DNA from: Desulfobacteraceae bacterium
Lineage (GTDB): Bacteria > Desulfobacterota > Desulfobacteria > Desulfobacterales > UBA5616
Length of the DNA stretch: 55,790 nucleotides
Direction: 5' to 3'
Assembly (NCBI GenBank): GCA_013791935.1
Contig: VMSV01000200.1
Location: 1 to 55,790, forward strand
Positions 55,601 through 55,790 of the stretch are shown piece after piece (the stretch's first letter is position 1; every line of letters starts with the position of its first letter). The translations under genes and the position numbers were made by a program. The notes under the pieces were generated by a model. That model made no database searches, was not told the origin of the DNA, and saw only the letters and a program-made list of their open reading frames with translations.

Positions 55601-55790
55601 CCCGCCCCCACTGGTCACTGTGGACCCCTGGATCTCGGCCATCATGGAATTTTCAATCACATTGGCGCCGATCAAAGCTCCGGCGGCCACGGCTCCGGTT
55701 CCGGCCACACTCACGGCAGCGGAACGGATCTGGGAAATGTCCTCGGCGGTCAGGGAGATATACCCGTCTGTGGTTACATCGGAGCCGCCG
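40652..55790 (-). CDS. giant repetitive surface/secreted protein with RTX repeats (N-terminus outside window)
   Basis: More than 5,040 codons are open on the minus strand to the window edge; the first GTG at 55714 is internal to a repeat (the preceding codons read YISLTAEDISQIRSAA). Blocks, N to C: (a) about 14 Gly/Ala-Asn repeats (55.79-53.2 kb); (b) related filamentous-haemagglutinin-like beta repeats (to about 51.3 kb); (c) nine W-D-G-F repeats (51.24-49.08 kb); (d) more beta-helix-like sequence, with three further W-D-G-F repeats (47.4-46.9 kb); (e) unique segments with paired YYARV domains (45.2-43.9 kb); (f) DGGAGDDTLDVDNSGD and LGSGNDTFNV units (42.4-41.8 kb); (g) RTX nonapeptides (41.6-41.36 kb); (h) a Pro-rich linker and a basic Trp-containing tail. 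The style matches giant LEPR-XLL-type proteins, but that N-terminal motif is not visible here. It probably acts outside the cell in adhesion or matrix formation. Confidence 0.93.
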   Translation of the reverse strand, partial: GGSDVTTDGYISLTAEDISQIRSAAVSVAGTGAVAAGALIGANVIENSMMAEIQGSTVTSGGGLTLSAQSSASILGFTGGVAFAGGGAGLLSMSANVISNSIQAGITGEDGTLSHVDANGAILISAKDTSTIDALAFGVSAAGGQAGGMAISGNIIKNTMATTLSDAEVHTDQDLDLDSESSSRIRMLTLGVSASGGSAAQFTVVGNEVQNTVTADITRSTVTAAGDVSLGAADIAPDVLDLDWLVGDHQDDVDTATQDSPLSDFSSNILAVSINFAGSGTVALGATVMGNKINNTVQTQISNSTVWAGVVPGTDYDELDGLDSSDVVIDPDSDVSLMSLSGARIISVSAGMAASGLVAVDALVSGNQIENQVEALVDQGSALLAGGSVDLSASDASDITAIGLSFAASGGIAGAVLYAENQIENTVGAKIAGSTVRTGGDVSLNAQSNAGILSFVGGVAMSGVASGVLSMTTNTIGNTVAAEILSEGTTDSLVGAGILSDMGSGSVSLLAKDGSTVDAIAVGLSASGFAGAGAAVSKNTIANTISATLDHANVEADGDVLVTSESAAIIRTLAAGIAGGGLAGGQASVTINNVGNTVTATVDNATVMAEGDVNVSAADLAPTTTSFLDAMPLPSSVRSSLGNSTKDTSFDPTANIVSFAGSIAVSGGVAGSAAWSENFIHNAVDAHIANSDIASQAGNVEVSADSSARIVSLSAGIGVATGAALNASASLNTIDSRIEAGITDGSTLSAGQNVEVSANDDSKIQAVSLSLSGAIGAALGGASVTNTIGTDTLAYITGTSDTDKTQILQADDVRVNAESHQAASAVSMGATLGTVSGGASVAKSVINGSTQAYVDNHVAIGSDGTDTVHSLNIHALSEGTATSDATAVAGGIGAGTSNSATSTIDPEISAYIGSGVDVILTGGGSIAADSRVSADAKSKGITIALGGAAGASSSSANITPEVQAYIGGGSTVRNAAGVTDIHDFEISANQSPINGNSAAASSNGSAGGLLIGAVGTKSHTLNEGRVEAFIGDDSGLATAVQMTGTTRVHADQNSKQTSVASGLSIGIVAAGSNSAYADSNSSTRAGLKNNVFIGGGGLDIHAVGSDNNVADVTAGSGGLVAGSASYAKTDNANSTSVDVGGNDNTVVDVDRAFHVLAKQTTSFNTYTDSTTASVVGASGSSAVNNVNAGVTATFGSGSNIKAGTLDVEAENIISKDSSGYNVTAGSGGLAGGPAASSSTAIRNQTLISVENGAVLEAEGDRLKMTGRNTVNATDKVNLDSGGAIAWAKAKSTVTNPVNTNEIRIGDADLKSAGEMDLSSTTTADVQSKANIRTYGLAGAGAGDSFASVHADNSIDVDSGANLQAKKDIRLQSGAGNHFSATANTDIYNKTAIPIELPPAAHGEVIQNSTINIHKDAFVGSDADVYLNAQKGEYYANGRGVSTDLYREIIAAIANFFGSIFGAKPVSLKTETSSNHQEANSGVTVEGTVRSGMHHIREMIIGEDIPTVEPIRMIGGASLNFNLAGSSDTISRDWGSWVEDGFTAGQFIAVLGSGGNDGIYQIQTVSDTALTLADDLLMEQIDISAKVMVIDDFAATKPLVMSGSPLLTFDGSAGTVTRSEGSWIDDGFTAGGYIRVLDSANNDGTYRITSVSEDGLRFTVAGSQLEDEFTPVQATVFGQSITTGTSVNMTGTPALVYVPKQTFMERNDGGSWIDDGFLVNKNVTIDGINYAVVDVTDTTVVLAQAYDTLTGTSSNEAVTSLIGSNNNIFMTFIPQQDAALPEITWSDGNWSTQGFEAGDTITVSGADQAQNNGSFVIQSVAGTVLQLETGTLLTDDPVDSNSAVTVSKQVLIPAGETLTFTAEVPTTSPATITRSTGNWLDDGFRSGQEITLTDAGTSSGTYTIASVNGSVITLENGSGLLGGSDTDGSTLTLKVHITDNVAFSDERFHADAAIQRSSGTWSEDYSTNQWVTITNAVDSQNNRTFQILSVSGNLMTIALPDSTNLVQNTERADATVRASVTLDVSYGINNAHLHRTGGSWTTDGFIAGQTLLISGSGANGSPDNDGEYLVKSISPDGTILELSNRDNLLQDTEINSLTAISTPGVGTVMVATGKTLHLEPQTGSQPARITLTPSTTGELWEDFGFNAGDYIQVTGSSAGNSGLYRIATVNANVLELAGGYDFTGAETWVTTPERNVLELALETDIRPVVASAGTLLSFDSTNNTLTRSDAADWETEGFQANQYIVIRGTAGGFNDGVYRIQSIGLDSGSGITDKWVMTLDGATPLTQDEASAQGIGVYGTTIRPGTISVTVTDGVELPVLKTENLAVNIVDEIRALEEQKAKYANDPNMTGENAQKAIVGIDSQIDQLEYQLVELGLVYENDPGLQSTTTPVTVISDMNVTYIETPEISARSGDIIISGDHLSGHGVLDAPGDTRITIENHSPYYLRIANDLTVEALGGNITFNGARVYDNGTIQQRNQSGQLAQFDSVITSKNTPDSLIDIRNTYNPPPTGTLAGAPAPDIEIIGAKILNNRGTVRVYNKEGSIFIKDIKDPVTNEVIRKALIQAKTVDIKAGRDVIIAADTYHVASDPMAQWSTEAETNENTNHFNSAGNVINASDTDTTYKDAQGATIAGNNVFITSRVLNINGLVKSGNANRSLTLTEDALTLDGTTLAQKIADFEASGNSGWITLQDSDIEVWYQNGNNPDEDKLIIDDVTVQGGLVKITGQIMATDYGVIDVVDGFGNIAIDNQTPWNIEVQSLNTGEDKELKLSGTDWRVTGSDWLVTGDDRITFLDGGTASDTLRRNTGSWILDGFTAGQTIRVSNSSGNDGEYTIAVVGDKELTLVSGDALNNEYNTTSDLEISGNWITLTDGGDTDTVARSGGSWLDDGYTAGQKIRIVNSANGNDGEYEIQFVTNKILTLASGEQIQNEVSTATTLDVVGNWMTFSNNGNNAHTITRNAGSWIDEGYRDGQSIVVRNSALNDGEYTVVRVSDDGKTLELDGTSVLSQEENTSASLEIRGMGNGIEGKVVITDIGYDVDPGTAYKPKVTTYTRIGNNIQVTDNDSTTNDEEIDDTLRNRTATYQPVLNQRYFWVTGESRTSTKVQEWVTRSFWGIDGLAADPGASPSYYSYSPSQPTDIEPHSNYIQVVDTADNTVGYQYDFESYNTGIPSVSYRSWTTTNGWWIFSTQDYHLQQTTTEGQVNYNYHSVKADYPITVQFSGQDTGSISVASDNDLTLNGILTNTSGATTVTSRNGSIIQENERSLIRSKDITLTAANGSIGYDDPTHEDALIRTDLTGGILNATARGPMVITEVDGPLTVGTVVSTGGDVFIQSEGSVYAADTGSLIQGENIHLASVTGSIGTATLAVGINTNGDNDYHDDETADALTASAQGNIFLRETQGDLRIITVSSLDGDVSVAVDNGNLIDVNTLESQDLRSTEELSDLWSEMNLLDASVSISETQQAYKDLKTREYHTYWQYRNQMGEYDPDTQIAFSTAEREKYKSDLGWDDARIDLEEQKRTREYHELHNRYHVLGESYDPTWKYDAGYPGYETDFDPALATNNDADTLHIGTHLLNTGTGVVYHANGGTGIGYWKDGELHTLTEGSIYYVIAVDSETVRLAESEELARSGDYLDLDASSATHMDHSLSDIDALAVGAEWTEDQLKYALGAGWLKETTDTETRIEAPNLVGNNISITASGSVGELKPEQIIQISLGDLESGGTEITLTDQEKAQLAAAEREDLISIKSDTNTISFGSLHELKSGDVVIFGPGGTFTPGDIPGVTNGTTYYARVMDEFTIQVFDTAAHATGTDNTGLINITESQVRISRREDIDIQSGRRDSEITIRTSTGDLDNGGTPISLTQEEEAFVEAAGSQNVTVIDSAANAITFGAAHGLITGSPVEFGALGTFPLSNIPGVHDGEIYYARVVDAFTLQLFDTLEHAAGTGDTGRVNITESQIRVIQHQETESRVDISAGSYVFIGSETDIHVGSIIAGPETHPDAEVRIKTRGGIYQASGTGIAAGNLILESGGKGIGIEGDPLRLDLAEDAKLNARAKQAIYLFETNGDMNVDTIYSPDRIDLLANRSILDAFLGNYLNIRTTELNLHAGAGIGMEDNYLDIDLYPDGILNAHAGEGIHIFETEGNMNVGEIISTGGDVGLRAMFSILDAEDELLADITGNHITLVAQLGGIGESGNDLDIDSSFSGPGTLNTTSVFNTYLTEVLGDLSIDRITTGIDYTAFIGSDGAILNGRIDEEDNVTSGEAWLFADGDIGADGSLLRTTIGRLEGRSVHGSVWLSNVGYLIVGGVSDGLEGIEAQGSVTIGASSPLTVAESILAVGDITLTATDDDVDGTEATNDDIIVQNHVTLESTTGNIRLYAGDDLILEAGSALIAAGTIELNADWGDADDRGSTLDLQGTLEATGLTVNGNNDDDLVILPRLAQNMPSVVHLGAGNDLLRVGSEATVSANTGGVINSLRSLLTVDGGAGDDTLDVDNSGDTTDNSGTLTDTTLTGLGMAEGVAYGLVENINLALGSGNDTFNVQSTLSGTSTLVYANDGDDIFNISSDAPENTGNLDGIRGDLHLNAGDGSHTLNISDRGNATGRTGIVLDESSISGLGDGDATGTITYETSGTFGGGLNLTLGSGADEITVLGAHPETVTTLRMGAGEDTVTLRNESDGEDGLVVVFGEAGADYVDGAAWDEDLILVGDNGQITFDGEKRLGTLVEVFSTINPGDGNDTLTGGTGEDLLLGGMGNDTLNGNAGKDILMGDSGKVTYGNGEIRRAETTHFFQGGNDILMGGAGNDILFGGAGKDTFHASLAEDVMVGDYARATFHHGKLASLITLGQSPLDLIAAQQKGLYTDRKESITPMDLGEVRSLDSSLPRKIEAPETVQAPEPDYHHHGSQVLPSGKEEPVGAKTPETPVKQDQAPGHEGKPDQPQTSPASSSKHPVPSNPKAPAAPRNQVLEQPEAKLETLKTAVAGFSSWGVAVGQRKGKAQRLSMEELENLAQPRNRSWRWEKGRLKKDRKETPLAWEKPEKNMVGVSSLNHF
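41355..41620 (-). repeat. RTX calcium-binding nonapeptide repeats
   Basis: GGTGEDLLLGGMGNDTLNGN and GGAGNDILFGGAGKDTF are classic GG-x-G-x-D-x-L-x nonapeptides forming calcium-binding beta-rolls. They are split by an insert (GKVTYGNGEIRRAETTHFFQ). Confidence 0.92.
46880..47410 (-). repeat. W-D-G-F repeats in the giant protein (second block, three copies)
   Basis: Three closely spaced copies (NTGSWILDGFTAGQTIRVSN, SGGSWLDDGYTAGQKIRIVN, NAGSWIDEGYRDGQSIVVRN) are more alike at the DNA level than the first block, suggesting recent tandem duplication. Confidence 0.8.
49080..51240 (-). repeat. W-D-G-F repeats in the giant protein (first block, nine copies)
   Basis: Each copy follows a pattern like R-x-x-G-S-W-[ILV]-D-D-G-F-x-A-G-Q-x-I-x-V, then N-D-G-x-Y-x-I-x-S-V, then a hydrophobic-alternating strand. 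Clear examples are SEGSWIDDGFTAGGYIRVLD, STGNWLDDGFRSGQEITLTD and TGGSWTTDGFIAGQTLLIS. Spacing is about 75-90 residues. I do not know a named domain with this signature. Confidence 0.78.
53200..55790 (-). repeat. Gly/Ala-Asn repeat array in the giant protein, with six-unit super-repeats
   Basis: About 14 units of 55-90 residues share an N-x-I-x-N-T-V-x-A-x-I line, an STV-x-AGGDV-x-L-x-A-x-S line and a VSASGG-x-AG line. Units come in a larger order: the unit with GGVAFAGGGAGLLSM recurs six units later as GGVAMSGVASGVLSM. Likewise DTSTIDALAFGVSA recurs as DGSTVDAIAVGLSA, and GAADIAPD as SAADLAPT. The super-repeat is about 1.1-1.2 kb. Lengths are estimates by eye. Confidence 0.8.

Overview
The window looks like chromosomal DNA of a Gram-negative, probably anaerobic bacterium, most likely a Desulfobacterota (Desulfobacterales-type) lineage. 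That placement is inference from gene content and style: PilY1, a YedF-type selenium/sulfur protein beside a cysteine desulfurase, a B12-dependent class II ribonucleotide reductase, RAYT-linked REP-like repeats and a giant RTX-type surface protein. No rRNA, tRNA or CRISPR array was seen.

Layout. (1) 1-9.26 kb, core-like: the 3' part of pilY1 and two small exported proteins, a terminator-like hairpin, a cysteine desulfurase convergent with yedF, a four-PAS hybrid histidine kinase, and an iron-dependent alcohol dehydrogenase with a strong terminator. (2) 9.44-11.21 kb: a visibly AT-rich, Bacteroidetes-like block, all on the minus strand (lipocalin remnant, intact cellobiose 2-epimerase, Gfo/Idh/MocA remnant), cut at both ends by REP-like sequence. 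(3) 11.2-26.6 kb, an accessory region full of repeats and gene fragments: a broken RHS gene carrying a 259-bp MITE-like insert and ending in a toxin-like tip plus a candidate immunity protein; a RAYT transposase unit flanked by 26-bp inverted repeats; a complete IS4-type element with an 11-bp target duplication; two unknown membrane proteins; a PD-(D/E)XK-like protein; a RhuM remnant; a Fic protein; a serine hydrolase; an MFS exporter; and three toxin-antitoxin modules that share one repeated hairpin. (4) 27.2-33.2 kb: nrdJ, an exported beta-helix protein with a Gly-rich Cys tail, two small proteins and a periplasmic FKBP isomerase. (5) 33.46-55.79 kb: a tightly packed minus-strand operon that begins beyond the right edge with a giant repetitive protein (more than 5,040 residues in the window). 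It is followed by DUF3467, a GAF-TM-HlyD fusion, a PqqD-M50-HlyD fusion, a short SecA-like ATPase and a HlyD-type adaptor.

The most interesting system is region 5. The gene order suggests a dedicated export and processing machine for the giant surface protein. It combines a SecA-like motor that lacks most of the helical scaffold domain, a membrane-embedded site-2-protease-like protein fused to a periplasmic adaptor, two more adaptors and a small DUF3467 protein, with no ABC exporter visible in the window. Second in interest is region 3, where RAYT/REP-like elements coincide with the ends of many gene fragments.
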